A stretch of 64,000 nucleotides of DNA, taken from positions 184,511,958 to 184,575,957 of the forward strand of contig CM054062.1 of assembly GCA_028641055.1 (NCBI GenBank), written 5' to 3'. Shown piece after piece: positions 10,861-22,406 of this stretch. Numbering within the stretch: position 1 is the first letter of the stretch; the number at the start of each line of letters is the position of its first letter. The position numbers were made by a program, and so were the translations under genes. This DNA is from Alopecurus myosuroides (taxonomy: Eukaryota; Streptophyta; Magnoliopsida; Poales; Poaceae). Below the pieces are notes generated by a model. That model worked only from the letters and a program-made list of their open reading frames with translations. It was not told the origin of the DNA and searched no databases.

Positions 10861-12410
10861 TCATATGCCTAGGCATCTAATTCCCATACCTCTCGTGTTC
10901 GCCTCATGCTTAGGCTGTGGTAGCGCTTTTGTCAACGGATCTGCAATGTTTGCATCCGTGTGTACTTTGCATAACTTGATATCACCTTGTTCGACAAACT
11001 GACGAATGAGGTGGTACCGCATGAGTATATGTTTGTTCTTCTGGTGTTGTCTAGGTTCCTTGGCTTGTGCGATAGCACCATTGTTGTCACAATATACGTC
11101 CAAAGGATTGGACGCGCCCTGAACCACACCAAGATCTATCAGGAGGTTCCTGATCCAAACAGCTTCCTTTGCCGCCTCTGAGGCAGCAATATACTCAGCC
11201 TCTGTTGTAGATGCAGACACCGTATCTTGCTTGGAACTCTTCTAGCTCACAGCTCCTCCGTTCATTACGAACACGTATCCAGATTGAGAACGAGAATCAT
11301 CTGAGTCGGTGAGATAACTCGCATCTGTGTAACCCTTTACACTGAATTCCTCATCACCTCCATAAACTAGGAACATTTCCTTAGTCCTTCTCAAGTACTT
11401 AAGGATATTTTTAACCGCTGCCCAGTGGGCTTCGCCAGGGTCAGCCTGGTATCTGCTCGTAACACTTAGAGCATAGGAAACATCTGGCCTAGTACAAATC
11501 ATGGCATACATGATGGATCCGATTGCCGAAGCATACGGGATAACACTCATTCGACTTCGCTCATCAGTCGTCGAAGGACACTGAGTCTTGCTAAGTTTTA
11601 TGCCATGGGACATCGGTAAGAATCCCTTCTTAGACTCTTCCATTTTGAATTTCTTCAATACTTTGTCCAGATATGTACTCTGACTCAATCCAATGAGCCG
11701 CCTTGATCTATCTCTATAGATCCTGATTCCTAATATGTAAGTCGCCTCACCCAAATCGTTCATTGAGAAACTCCTTTCCAACGACTCTTTGGTTTCTTGC
11801 AACATCATGACATCATTTCCAATCAGTAATATGTCGTCCACATATAAGATTAGAAAATTTACTTTGATCCCACTAAACTTCTAGTATAAACAAGAATCAT
11901 GATCGCTCTTGATGAAGCCAAACGATTTGACTACCTCATCAAAGCGAATGTTCCAACTCCGAGATGCTTGCTTCAACCCATAAATGAATTTCTGAAGTTT
12001 GCATACCTTGTCAGCGTTAGCTGGATCGACAAAACCTTCGGGTTGTATCATATACACGTTCTCAGTTAAATTTTCATTAAGGAAAGCTGTCTTGACATCC
12101 ATCTGCCATATCTCATAGTCGAAATAGACTGTTATGGCTAACATGATCCGAATTGATTTAAACATCGCTACGGGCGAGAAGGTCTCGTCGTAGTCAACTC
12201 CTTGAACCTGTCGGAACCCCTTCGCGACAAGTCGTGCTTTATAGACGGAAATATTTCCATCCATATCAATTTTCTTCTTAAAGACCCATTTGCACTCGAC
12301 GGGTCTTGCACGTCAGGCAGATCAACCAAATTCCAAACTTGGTTTTCATCCATGGAGTTTAACTTGGATCTCATGGCTCCAAGCCATGACTCGGAATCAG
12401 ATCCCACCAT
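10861..12410 (-). pseudogene. Copia reverse transcriptase and RNase H, broken
   Basis: From 12410 down to 10861 the minus strand carries the RT: VYKARLVAKGFRQVQG, WQMDVKTAFLNENL, YGLKQASRSW, then LYVDDILLIGND with the catalytic YVDD motif. RNase H follows with GYTDASYLTDSDDSRSQSG, STTEAEYIAASEA and VYCDNNGAIAQAKEP, ending IADPLTKALPQPKHE. The frame is interrupted by a shift near 12280, a stop at about 11881 (after SDHDSCLY) and another near 11242. The enzyme would copy the element's RNA in its particle; as it stands the frame cannot make the full protein. Confidence 0.9.
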
Positions 12411-12499
12411 CGCTTCCGAATAAGTTGCCGTCTCATTACTGTCTAACAGTAAACATCACAAGCATTTTGTAATCTGGCAGATCTCCGTGGTTCAGGTGC

Positions 12500-13393
12500 T
12501 GTTACCGGTGTAGATACCACGACCGGCTCAGCCTCCAAGGCGTTCGCCGACTCACCCCTAGCCGGTTCCTCTCGAATTCATTCGAGTTGCACTGTGCTCC
12601 CACTGACTCCCCGACCGAGAAACTCTTTCTCAAGGAAGACACCATTCCGAGCGACAAACACTTTGCCCTCTTCCCGGTTGTAGAAGTAGTACCCCAAGGT
12701 TTCCCTCGGATACCCCACGAAAATACACTTATCCTACTTGGGCGTGAGCTTGTCCGACTGAAGTCGTTTGATAAATGCTTCACAACCCCAAATCTTAAGA
12801 AAAGACAAACTTGGCTTTTTGCTAGTCCACATCTCATGCGGTGTCTTCTCTACTGACTTTGATGGTACTCTGTTTAGTGTGAACGCTGCAGTTTCTAGAC
12901 AATAACCCCAAAGTGATAAAGGTAGATCTGTCTGACTCATCATTGATCGTACCATGTCCAACAAGGTCCGATTTCTCCGTTCCGATACACCGTTTCTCTG
13001 CGGTGTACCCGGCGGAGTGAGTTGAGGAACTATTCCACAACTCTTTAGATGGTCATCAAACTCATGGCTCATGTACTCGCCTCCACGGTCCGACCGTAGA
13101 AACTTTATTTTCTTGCCGAGCTGATTCTGTACCTCACTCTGGAATTCCTTGAACTTTTCAAAGGCTTCCGACTTGTGTTTCATTAAATAGATATATCCAT
13201 ACCTACTCAAATCATCAGTGAAGGTAATGAAGTACTCATAACCACCTCTGGCTGTCGTGCTCATTGGACCACATACATCACTATGTATTAGTTCCAACAA
13301 GTTGGACGCCCTTTCACAACTCCTTGCAAAAGGTGTCTTGGTCATTTTGCCTAGTAGGCATGATTCGCATGTCTCGAATGACTCTAAGTCAAC
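12500..13393 (-). pseudogene. Copia integrase, broken
   Basis: The integrase catalytic core is readable from about 13345: LIHSDVCGPM holds the first Asp, SDRGGEYMS the second and RNGVSERRNRTLLD the Glu of the DDE triad. After LTPK (12734) there is an in-frame stop, then an FVGYP/NREEGKVFVARN linker continues toward 12590 before a further break. Sixteen codons upstream, an in-frame TAG at 13394-13396 separates integrase from gag-protease in the same frame, so this looks like a single nonsense change. Confidence 0.85.
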
Positions 13394-14799
13394 CTAAGTT
13401 AGAAGTCCATCATCATGGAGCTTCTTCATGCGCTTCCAACTTATATGACCAAGCCGACAGTGGCAAAGGTAAGTCATATTCAGATCGTCTGGTTTCAACC
13501 TTTTAACATTTATGTTATAGACTGATTCACTATCAAGATTTAAAATAAATAACCCGTTCTGAACGGGTGCAAAGCCATGAAACATATATTTCAAATATAA
13601 AGAACAACCATTATTCTTAATATTCGACTCATAACCTTGTCTCATCAAACATGAGGCGGAAATAATGTTTCGACTAAACGCTAGAACATAATAACAATTA
13701 TTTTGTTCCATTAAAAATCCTGAAGTTAAATGAAGTTGCATCGTGCCGACTTCCAACGCAGCGACTCTCGCCTTGTTGCCGACCCGAATATCAACCTCTC
13801 CTTTTGCCACGCTCCTAGTTCTTACCAGTCCCTGCAACGAGTTGCATATGTGAATAACTGATCCGGTATCATATACCCAAGAACTATTAGGCGCATCAGC
13901 AAGATAAATGTCTATAACATTGCACAAAAGTGTACCTGAGTCGGAAGTCATACCTCCACTCTTGACTCTGTCAGCCAAATACTTGGTGCAGTTCCTCTTC
14001 CAGTGGCCATCCTGCTTGCAATAGAAGCAATTGGCTCCGGCTGTAGGAGAAGGTTTAGTCTTTGAGGAAGCGCTCTGGACAGGGCCATGGGCGTTGGCTC
14101 CTGATTTATCCTTCTTCTTCTTAGTCCAAGAACTCTTCTTGAACTTAGCCTTATTCTGCACCATCAACACTTGACTGGCGCCTTTCTTGAGATCGGCCTC
14201 TGCCGTTTTGAGCATCCCATGTAATTCAGTGATCTTCTTATCCATACCATGCATGTGGTAGTTCGAAATGAACGGACCATACGCACTAGGAAGAGAGTTC
14301 AGAATTATATCAGTAGCGAACTCTTCGTTAATTGGGAAGCCCAGCCGATCCAGAGACTGTATGTAACCAACCATCTTGATTACATGCGGACTCAGTGGAT
14401 CGCCGTCTTTAAGCTTACAGCCCAGCAAAGCTTGAGAGACTTGATACCTCTCGGTCTTTGCCTGAGCCTGGAACATACTTTTGAGCTTTCGATCATATCG
14501 TTGGCCTCAACATTCTGGAACTGCTGCTGCAAGTCCGGTTCCATGTGTGCAAGCATAAGACAACTAATTTCCGTAGACTCATCTCTAGTCTTACGGTAGG
14601 CATTCATGATTGCGACAGTCGCATCGTCATCTGGCTCTTCTGGAAGTGGAGTTTCTAGAACATGTTCTTTCTTGTCATGCTTGAGGACTATCCTCAGATT
14701 ACGATACCAGTTGGTGAAATTAGTTCCATTAAGCCTATCTTTCTCTAGGATTGACCTCAACGCAAAAGTGGACAACTGAGGAAGGTTGCTAGGTGCCAT
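13394..14799 (-). pseudogene. Copia gag-protease, broken by a frameshift
   Basis: The gag ATG is at 14797-14799 (MAPSNLPQLSTFALRSI), followed by NGTNFTNWYRNLRIVLKHD. A frameshift near 14470 splits gag; the rest continues as MFQAQAKTERYQVSQALLG. The nucleocapsid zinc knuckle CFYCKQDGHWKRNC (CX2CX4HX4C) is intact. The protease site reads WVYDTGSVIHICNS and retains the catalytic Asp. The GAG-pre-integrase motif CRLGHISWKRMKKLH follows before the TAG. All residues needed to place the family are present, but the frame is not. Confidence 0.9.
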
Positions 14800-16097
14800 T
14801 GATCTAGAACAGAAAATATGCAAAACACTTAAGACATGTATTCATAAAAGAGCAGGCATATTAAACGTTTTAATACTTATGCTCCCACTAGAACCAACAC
14901 CCCTCCGATGGTTGCTAAGTGATTCAAGATCCTAAATAAGCAAGCCGACTAGTGAGATTTAGCATCACCGCTAGCCGTCAAGTGATCTAGGTAGGCAACA
15001 CCTTGCCAATCGTATCCAATACGACTCATGTTAGTTGGGTCGCATCACATGCCTCGGCTCCCAACCTACCTCGCCCCGAGCCCCACAACCGTTGTGATGG
15101 ACTCGTCTAGATTACCAAGTGCTTCTGCTTGTAAGAGTCTGACTCAAACCCACCTAACTGGAAAGAATTGGTAGCACCTCAATTTTATGAGCCCACTACC
15201 AAGAATGTCCGACTTGTGATGGTGCAGCACTGGCGGGGCGACCGACTAGACCTTCTTTGAGGGACTAAAATCTACCAACTATCTAAATAGAGGTAAATAG
15301 AGACATAACAATAACACAAATAAAGCAATTATAATGTGAAATGGTATGGCTCTCTTCATGGTGATCTCCATCTCCACGAAGCTTGTAAGTCGACTCGTGC
15401 CAACTCTTGTCACGTGCCATCTTACTCCATGTAGCCGACTTGTACATCGACTTGCATGCGTTCCGGGTTCTCCAACAAGCTACATTAGCTAGTAAATAAA
15501 AATTTATATCGAGAATCCGACACGCAGGCCGGTATACAATAAAATGACAGCACCTAGGCTCCAGCCGGCTGACAAAAACATGATACGCAGATCATGTATG
15601 GATTACACACATCACATGCACATAAGCCATACCATTCACAACTTCCTGCAAAAACAAGTTATGCATAGATACGATATCTATCGGCGTTGTGAAACTCGCA
15701 ACGACATCTAAGGCGTTACGACAGGGCGAAGCCGACGGTCCCGATCATCTGCATCCCGATCATGGATTTCTTCATCGGATAAAACGATTTTACCCAAATC
15801 TGATCTGTATTCCGATTCGATCAAACTCTTTGATCTTCGATCACCGCAACTGGATTTATGTGTCACGGTATACCCCGATGATGGAAACCGACCGGTAGGG
15901 GTAAGTTGTTCCACGACTTTAGCAGTATGATCACGGAAACCTGATCATCTATTAACCCCGAGTACGATTGATCCAATCAACATCGTACAAAACCGATCTA
16001 TCTCATAGACCGACCACCAAAACAGCAATTAGATCACATCTAACGCTAACTACATATCACATATGTACGGATCTCGGGCCTAATACCAGAAGCTACT
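14800..16097 (-). other. 5' leader of the Copia element
   Basis: About 1.3 kb between PBS and gag ATG, with no coding similarity on either strand. Long leaders are usual in this lineage. I see no other insertion in it. Confidence 0.7.
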
Positions 16098-16109
16098 GCT
16101 CTGATACCA
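16098..16109 (-). other. Primer-binding site, initiator tRNA-Met type
   Basis: The minus strand reads TGGTATCAGAGC, one base after the LTR, complementary to plant initiator tRNA-Met. It fixes the element's orientation. Confidence 0.95.
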
Positions 16110-16110
16110 C

Positions 16111-17438
16111 TGTTGGAATGCGTAGAGATAAACGAAATTTTTTCCTACGCGGTACTTCCAAGATCTAGCCGAGGTAGAAGGTCACGATGATTACCACTAG
16201 ACGCGCGGTTGTGGATTATCGATGAAGCGCGTCGGGACAGTGCAGTCCCACGATCCGATCCAGCCGATCCAATCCCGCGATCGTCGAAGTGCTGAACGTA
16301 CAACACCTCTGCCGGTATCCACACGTACGAGGAGGAGATCCGACGGCAGACTGCTAGGTCTGGTGCGACGGCTGGACTGGGTGGGGCTAGGGTTCCCAAC
16401 GCATGGGAGTGGACTAACGTGCCCGCTGGCAACCTGCGCCCCTCTTTATATAGCGAATGGTATTGGGCTTCACAATACTTGTGGCCCATTCCCTCTGTGA
16501 GCCCGACTCACAAACTCAGTCCATTTCCGGTTCGGGTCCAACCCGACCAATACTTGCTCCCGCTCTTAAGTGTGCGACCCTGCAGGCTCATGGCGACTTG
16601 GACACGATTGGAGTCCAACTCCCAATCGATCAATCGGTAGCGGCTCCTAGCAGAACGTGCCGACTCCCAAGTCCCATTGAGTCATAACGACATACCTTTC
16701 AATGTGATATTCATCTTAATCCCTTTTGCCTCACGATATACCTTGTCGAACTATAGGCGATTTATCGTCATCCCTTAAATAGTTTGACTCTCTTCTCGAT
16801 CCGTGATATGTGATTCATCTCACTAACTCTTTAGTCAACAGACACAGTTAACACTTAACTGAGTCGCGCATGGCCATGCTTCCTAAATCATATCACTCGA
16901 GAGGGCCCAGAGAATATCTCTCCAATCGGAGGGGCAAAATCCCATCTTGATTATCCACATCACGCAGCTTGTTTCTCATTCGACCCGAACTCTGCCTTTA
17001 TAACTGTCTTTTCACAGAGCAGCGTTTAACAGAAGCTAAGTCGGCGATCCACAACTCGGATTGTGCGACAACCTCAGGTCTAAGGATTACATTGATCGAG
17101 ACATGCAAATGACGACTTGCTCGTTGCATCTCAATGTGGGTCAGTCCGACTTGCTAAACTCTTTAGCCAAGTCCGTGATTGTTGGAATGGCATCACCATG
17201 CCCATGACAAGTGGAACCGTGTCATCAGCCAACACTCACATTAGTCTAGGGTGTGTGTCCAGCACAACCTAAATGACCAAGGACAATCTAGTATGAACAA
17301 CATGAATATATAGTTCCACAATCGAATCACATATTCAATGACATATATCAGATGTTCAAAACAAGGACAACTTAATAACTTTATGAATACATTGGGAATT
17401 ACATCATACATGATTGCCTCTAGGGCATATTCCCAACA
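16111..17438 (-). repeat. 5' LTR of the Copia element
   Basis: Same length as the partner LTR (1328 bp). A minus-strand TATATAAAGAGG (rc of 16442-16453) is the likely TATA box and is conserved in both LTRs. Ends in plus orientation are TGTTGGAATGCG...CCCAACA. Confidence 0.95.
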
Positions 17439-17443
17439 AGTTT

Positions 17444-19423
17444 TTTATTATGCACTAACACTCTAATGAGAATTACTTTGAGTTTGGTGTGAAGGAAGTT
17501 TTCGAGGGTCAAAAGAAGAGGATGATATAATTTGATCAAGAAGAGTGAAAAGCCTAAGCTTGGGGATGCCCCCGTGGATCATCCTAGAAAATTGCAAGAA
17601 GACACAAGCGTCTAAGCTTGGGAATGCCCAAGGCATCCCCTTCTTCATCAACAACTTATCAGGTCATTTCTAGTGAAACTATATTTTTATTCGTTCATAT
17701 CTTATGTACTTTACTTGGAGCGTCTATTTATTTTTATTTTCTTTTATATTCTGCAATAAACTTGGTTGAATCCTACCATTCTTGTGTGGGAGAGAGACAC
17801 ACTCCGCTTTTTCATATGAATAATCGTATTCTTCATTTATTGTCTAGCTGCTGCAATTCTTTTAGCTCATGTTTTTCATGCATCTCTCATTCAGAGATGT
17901 TAGTCCTTGTAGAGTAGTACTCTCTTGTTTCATCGATAAATTATTTGGAGAGTTTGTGTTGAAATAATTAAATGGTGTTTGGTTGGAAACAGAAAATTCT
18001 ACATGTGGTAGATGGTATATTGGGAAAGACTTACATATATTCTTGTAGATCACTGTCTTGGATAACTTGATACTTGGTAATTGTTTTGAGCTTTCAAGTA
18101 GTTCATGTTTAAGCTCTTGTATCATGTGGTTAAAACCTATTCGTGGAGAACTACCATAGAGCTTGTTGAAATTTTGTTTGCATGATTGGTATCTCTAAGG
18201 TCTAGATATTTTCTGGTAAAAGGTGTTTGAGTAACAAGGAGGACATTATAGAGTCTTATAGTGCTTGCAATTTGTTTTCATGTAAGTCTTGATGTACTAG
18301 TTGATATCTTGTGTTTGCTTCAAACAATCTTGATAGCCTAAACTCTGTAGTTAGAGGGAATGCTTCTCGTGCAATTAAACCTTGAGCCAAAATCTATGCC
18401 ATTTGTGTCCACCATACATACCTATTATGTGGTATTTTCTATCATTCCAAGTAAATATTTCGTGTGCTACCTTTAAACCTTCAAAATTATTAAACTTGTT
18501 TTGTGCTCTGTTTTAGCTCATGAGGAAGTATTGGCTGCTTTATTGTCTCTTTCATGTTTATTTGGCTTCACACCTTGACTAACATGCATAATGTGCTAGT
18601 CCCTAATATTGCAAAAAGAGTAGGCAAGCGGGTGCCCAACCCCTAAAAGATAAATTACAACTTATAACCAAATAAATCTCCTAACACTATGGGATTGTGA
18701 AATCATGAACTTAGCTTGTTCAAACAAAGGAGAAGAGGAACTTTGTTGTTCTCTCTATGGGAGCCACTCTTGAAGCCTTTAAACATGAAAGGATGATAAA
18801 TCATTCGATGCCATTCATTCACATAGACAAACACTTCTCTCAAAATTTATTTTTATACGCTCTATATGTTTTTAAAACCTTTAAAAAGCTCTAGCACATG
18901 ATTTATCCCTGCTTCCCTCTTCGAAGGGCCTTTCTTTTATTTTTATGTTGAGTCAGTTTTCCTACTTCTTTCTGTCTCAGAAGCAAACACTTATGTCAAC
19001 TTTGTGTGCAACAATTTTTACATGCTAGTTTATTGCAGTTATTATATTTATTTGTGTTGACAATATCCATAAGATATATATGCTGAAAGTTGAAAGCCAG
19101 TGCTGAAACTTAAATCTTCCTACATGTTGATCGGTGGATTTTATTTAGAATCTATTGCTTTATGAGTTAACTCTTATGCGGAACTTTTTGATGCTTGTCT
19201 TGAAAGTACTATTCAGGAAATGTTTTTGCTCATATTATTCAGTTTTTTACTCGTTATCTATTTGTTAGAAAACTATAGACCATTGACTTGGATCACTTCA
19301 TTCATAACTTGTGCTTACAATATTATTTGATCAAGATTGTGTGGTAGCATGCCCCCTCAGAAATTATTTTGTTGTTATCATTTTACCTACTCGAGGACGA
19401 GTAGAACTAATCTTGGAGATGCT
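17444..19423 (+). other. 3' non-coding region of the Athila-like element, part 2, with PPT-like repeats
   Basis: AT-rich, with no coding similarity. AAGCTTGGGGATGCCC (about 17558) and AAGCTTGGGAATGCCC (about 17613) resemble the true polypurine segment AATCTTGGAGATGC immediately before the LTR at 19424. Short ATG frames here are not gene-like. Confidence 0.7.
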
Positions 19424-21035
19424 TGATACGTCTCAAACGTATCTATAATTTATGATGTTTCATGTTGATATTATGCCAATTGCTACATGTTTTCTATACA
19501 CTTCATAGCATTTTTATGCATTTTCTGGGACTAACCTATTGACAAGATGCCACGGTGCCAGTTCTTATTTTCTGTTGTTTTTGTATTTCAGAAAAGTTGT
19601 TATGGAAATATTCTCGGAATTATATGAAACAAAAGCCGAAGTCCCTATTTTTCTGTCACGTACACGGAGTCCGAAGGATACTCCAAGGAGGCATGGGAGG
19701 CAGCCACACCAGGTGGCGGCGCGGCCCCCCTTGGCCGCGCGGCCACGTGGTGTGGCCTCCCTGGTCGCCCACCGAGATCGCCCTTCCGCCTATATATTGT
19801 ATTCGTCGGGAAAACCCTAAGTATCCGAGGCTCCATCCACGAAAAGTTCCGTAGCCGCAGTCGTCGTTAACCCTAGTTCGGGAGGGTTCTAAAGCTCTTC
19901 CTGGCACCCTGCCGGAGAGGGGAATCATCACCGGAGGGCTCTTTATCACCATGCTTGCCTCCGGAGTGATGCGTGAGTAGTTCATTCATGGACTACGGGT
20001 CCATAGCGGTAGCTAGATGGTTGTCTTCTCCAATTTTGTGCCATCATGTTTAGATCTTGTGAGCTTCCTAACATGATCAAGATCACATTATTGTAATGCT
20101 ACATGTTGTGTTAGCTGGGATCCGATAAATATTGAATACTATGTCAAGTTGATTATAGATCTATCATATATGTTATTTGTGATCTTGCATGCTCTCCGTT
20201 GATAGTAAATGCTCTGGCCAACTAGATGCTTGTGACTTCAAGAGGGAGTATTTATGCTAGATAGTGGGTTCATGCCTCCAGTAATCTGGGAGAGTGACAG
20301 TAACTTCTAAGATTGTGGATATGCTGTTGCCACTAGGGGTAAAACAACAATGCTCTATCTAAGGATAATTGTGTTGTTTACATTACTCTTTTTATTTGAT
20401 GTAATAATCTGTTGCTTGCAACTTAATACCCAAAGTTTGCTCGGATGACGTCCCGAGGGTGGATTATTAGTTATAGATGCAGTTAGATAACGGTCTATGT
20501 ATTATGTTGTAATGCCCAAATGAATATCATAGTAGTCATCATGTCATGTATATGCATTACGGTGCATTCTCTATTTGTCAATTTCTCAGCTGTAATTTGT
20601 TCACCCAGCATGTTATTTATCTGTTATGGAGAGACACCACTAGTAAACTGTGGACCGTAGTCCATTCTTTTACACTGATAATACAACCTACTGCAAACAC
20701 TGTTCTCGTTTCATTCACTGCAAACAAACATCATTTTCCACACTATATGTATAATCTTTTTTCCAGAAAGACCGGTGAGATTGATAACCTCACTGTTTCG
20801 TTGGGGGGGGGGGGGGGGCAAAGTATCTTGGTTGTGTTGTGTGCAGATTCCACGCTGCTGCTGAGCCTGGTAGTGCGCCCTGCCAACATCCGTTGTCAAC
20901 AACTTTCAGTAGTGATTTTTTTCTCCTACTGGCCCGATTAAAACTTAGTTTCTTACTGAGGAATTTTTTTTGTTGATGTACTCATCATACCTTCCTCTTG
21001 GGGTCTCCCAACGAACGTGTGTCCACACGCCATGA
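19424..21035 (+). repeat. 3' LTR of the Athila-like element
   Basis: It starts TGATACGTCTCAAACG and ends CACACGCCATGA, and is collinear with 6471-8088. It carries the same CACGTGG (19745-19751) and TATATATT (about 19791) region. An expanded G16 at 20803-20818 replaces G4 of the partner LTR. Confidence 0.9.
20803..20818. repeat. Expanded poly-G run (16)
   Basis: The partner LTR reads CATTGGGGCAAAG (about 7866) with four Gs; here there are 16. It is either a slippage expansion or a sequencing artefact. Confidence 0.85.
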
Positions 21036-21472
21036 GTGACTTGTTGTTGGACTCGTGCTGGACGGAAGCGTTGTCTGGCATCATGGTGACATCGACGGCA
21101 GGCTTTGCAAGGTCATTGCATTGATTTCTAGTGAAGATGGCACGGTGGAAGATGGCGGCATTGGTGTATCGGCGTGCGTCTGCGTCTGTTGGACTGGTTT
21201 GTGCTCCCGGCTCGCTATCGGGCAGCTTGGGTGAGTCTTCTAGTGAGATGATGCGCGTTGGTGTGCTAAGTCGGAGTATTCGCTTCGATTTTGACCACCC
21301 CCTTCACCAAGTAGGTTTGTAGGTATGACAAATTTGTCGTCGGGCAGGTGACTTCCGGCTAATCAATGTAACTTTTTGTAAGGCCACGTTAGTTTCGCTT
21401 AACTTTTAATAAAAATCCGGCTGTGTGCATCATTTTGATGCAGAGGCTAAGGGTGGAACCTTCGTTTCAAAA
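21036..21472 (+). mobile_element. 3' half of the split retroposon, with poly-A end
   Basis: It continues the retroposon cut at 6470 and ends GTGTGCATCATTTTGATGCAG...GGAACCTTCGTTTC followed by a short A-run. An AATAAA signal lies at 21408-21413. The 14-bp target duplication follows at 21473. The tail motif is one I associate with abundant non-LTR retroposons of cereals. No protein frame is seen. Confidence 0.65.
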
Positions 21473-21486
21473 AATTAACCAGCAAT
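21473..21486. repeat. Right target-site duplication of the split retroposon
   Basis: AATTAACCAGCAAT is identical to 5203-5216 and abuts the A-run. Confidence 0.8.
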
Positions 21487-21579
21487 AAAAGACCACGTCA
21501 TTAATTTAAGTGAGAATGAAAATATATATGCTTTTCTCACATATATTTCCTCTAGTCTATATATATGGTTTGTTTTTAA

Positions 21580-21866
21580 GACTAATAATAGTGGGAGTAT
21601 CATAAAGTATCATGCATATGATGATAGTATTTGATACTATCTCTATAATGCATAGTATTATATAGGACCATCATAGTCATATTTTACTTATTATTTTGTA
21701 AAAATCTCAATGTAAATATATGTACAAGATTTATTTATTATCAATTTTTGTGTGTGTCTCCTAAGCTACTCTAATCTTCTCTCTCTTTTAATTATTTGTC
21801 ATATCATATTTTCTTATGGGACCAAGTTGCATGATATTAGCTATGATATCACCACTATGGTTAGTC
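21580..21866. mobile_element. Tourist-type (PIF/Harbinger) MITE
   Basis: Terminal inverted repeats GACTAATAATAGTGGGAGTATC and the complement of GATATCACCACTATGGTTAGTC match at about 18 of 22 positions. TAA flanks both sides (21577-21579 and 21867-21869), the 3-bp target duplication of this superfamily. At 287 bp, AT-rich and without coding capacity, it fits a MITE. Confidence 0.8.
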
Positions 21867-21869
21867 TAA

Positions 21870-22398
21870 TAGCATACACTGTGTTGTAAAAGTCAAATTT
21901 ACGACATCAATTTATTTGGTATAAGTGATAAGTTTGTTATATTAACTACAACGTGCCAATGCTAAATGCTCTCGTTGCAAATGTCAAATTATCTAACTGT
22001 GTGGTTCACCATATATAAAGTAAATAATAATTATTCTTAGGCTGATCACCACACTCTAAACACTCTAGTCCCACCCCCTTCATCCTATTTTTTTATTATC
22101 TTAAATAAATTTGGCAATCAATCTTCTAGTTTTTCTTCCTTCCAACAATTTGGCTATGGAACCAACAAAATTTGCTCTATAATCTTGCCAAAAGTCAAAA
22201 CTCAATTTGGCAACAGTATTTGGGGTACACTGTGGATGCCTTAATGTGCTCCTACTTTTCTCTCTTCCAATTTCCTGTGCACGTGTGCATGTGCGTTTTA
22301 TTTTCTAAATATAACTATTGTACGACGGCAATTAATGGAGTGAGTAATGTTGTCTCTTGGACCTTTAATACCCGAACTGTGGAGTATTAACGTCAGAT
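21870..22398. other. AT-rich intergenic stretch, nothing recognised
   Basis: No ORF, TIR pair or LTR end seen. It ends where composition switches sharply to GC-rich at about 22407. Confidence 0.5.
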
Positions 22399-22406
22399 GA
22401 AGAAAA

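Larger units (their letters stand above)
9498..17438 (-). mobile_element. Angela/Tork-like Copia element, near-complete but with broken coding frames
   Basis: Two 1328-bp LTRs, PBS, PPT, a leader of about 1.3 kb and a gag-pol region all lie on the minus strand. A perfect 5-bp target duplication, AGTTT, sits at 9493-9497 and 17439-17443. My hand comparison of the LTRs gives about 37 substitutions and two single-base indels, roughly 97% identity. With the commonly used grass LTR rate (1.3e-8 per site per year) that is on the order of 1 million years. The domain order protease-integrase-RT-RNase H is that of Copia. Confidence 0.95.
6471..21035 (+). mobile_element. Athila-like Gypsy element, internally deleted and carrying a nested Copia element
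   Basis: The element has two direct LTRs (6471-8088 and 19424-21035), a tRNA-Asp-type PBS, a broken gag and a long AT-rich 3' non-coding region. Protease, RT, RNase H and integrase are absent: gag similarity stops near 8968 and 3' non-coding sequence follows almost at once. A minus-strand Copia element occupies 9498-17438. The LTRs differ at roughly 14 of the first 150 positions, so the insertion is old. The flanking 5-mers GAGGC and GTGAC match at only three positions, so no clean target duplication can be claimed. Both flanks belong to one retroposon, which supports these boundaries independently. Confidence 0.85.

Noticed and set aside
6466..21040. 5-bp target duplication for the Athila-like element
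   Set aside because: GAGGC versus GTGAC match at three of five positions, which is not enough to claim.
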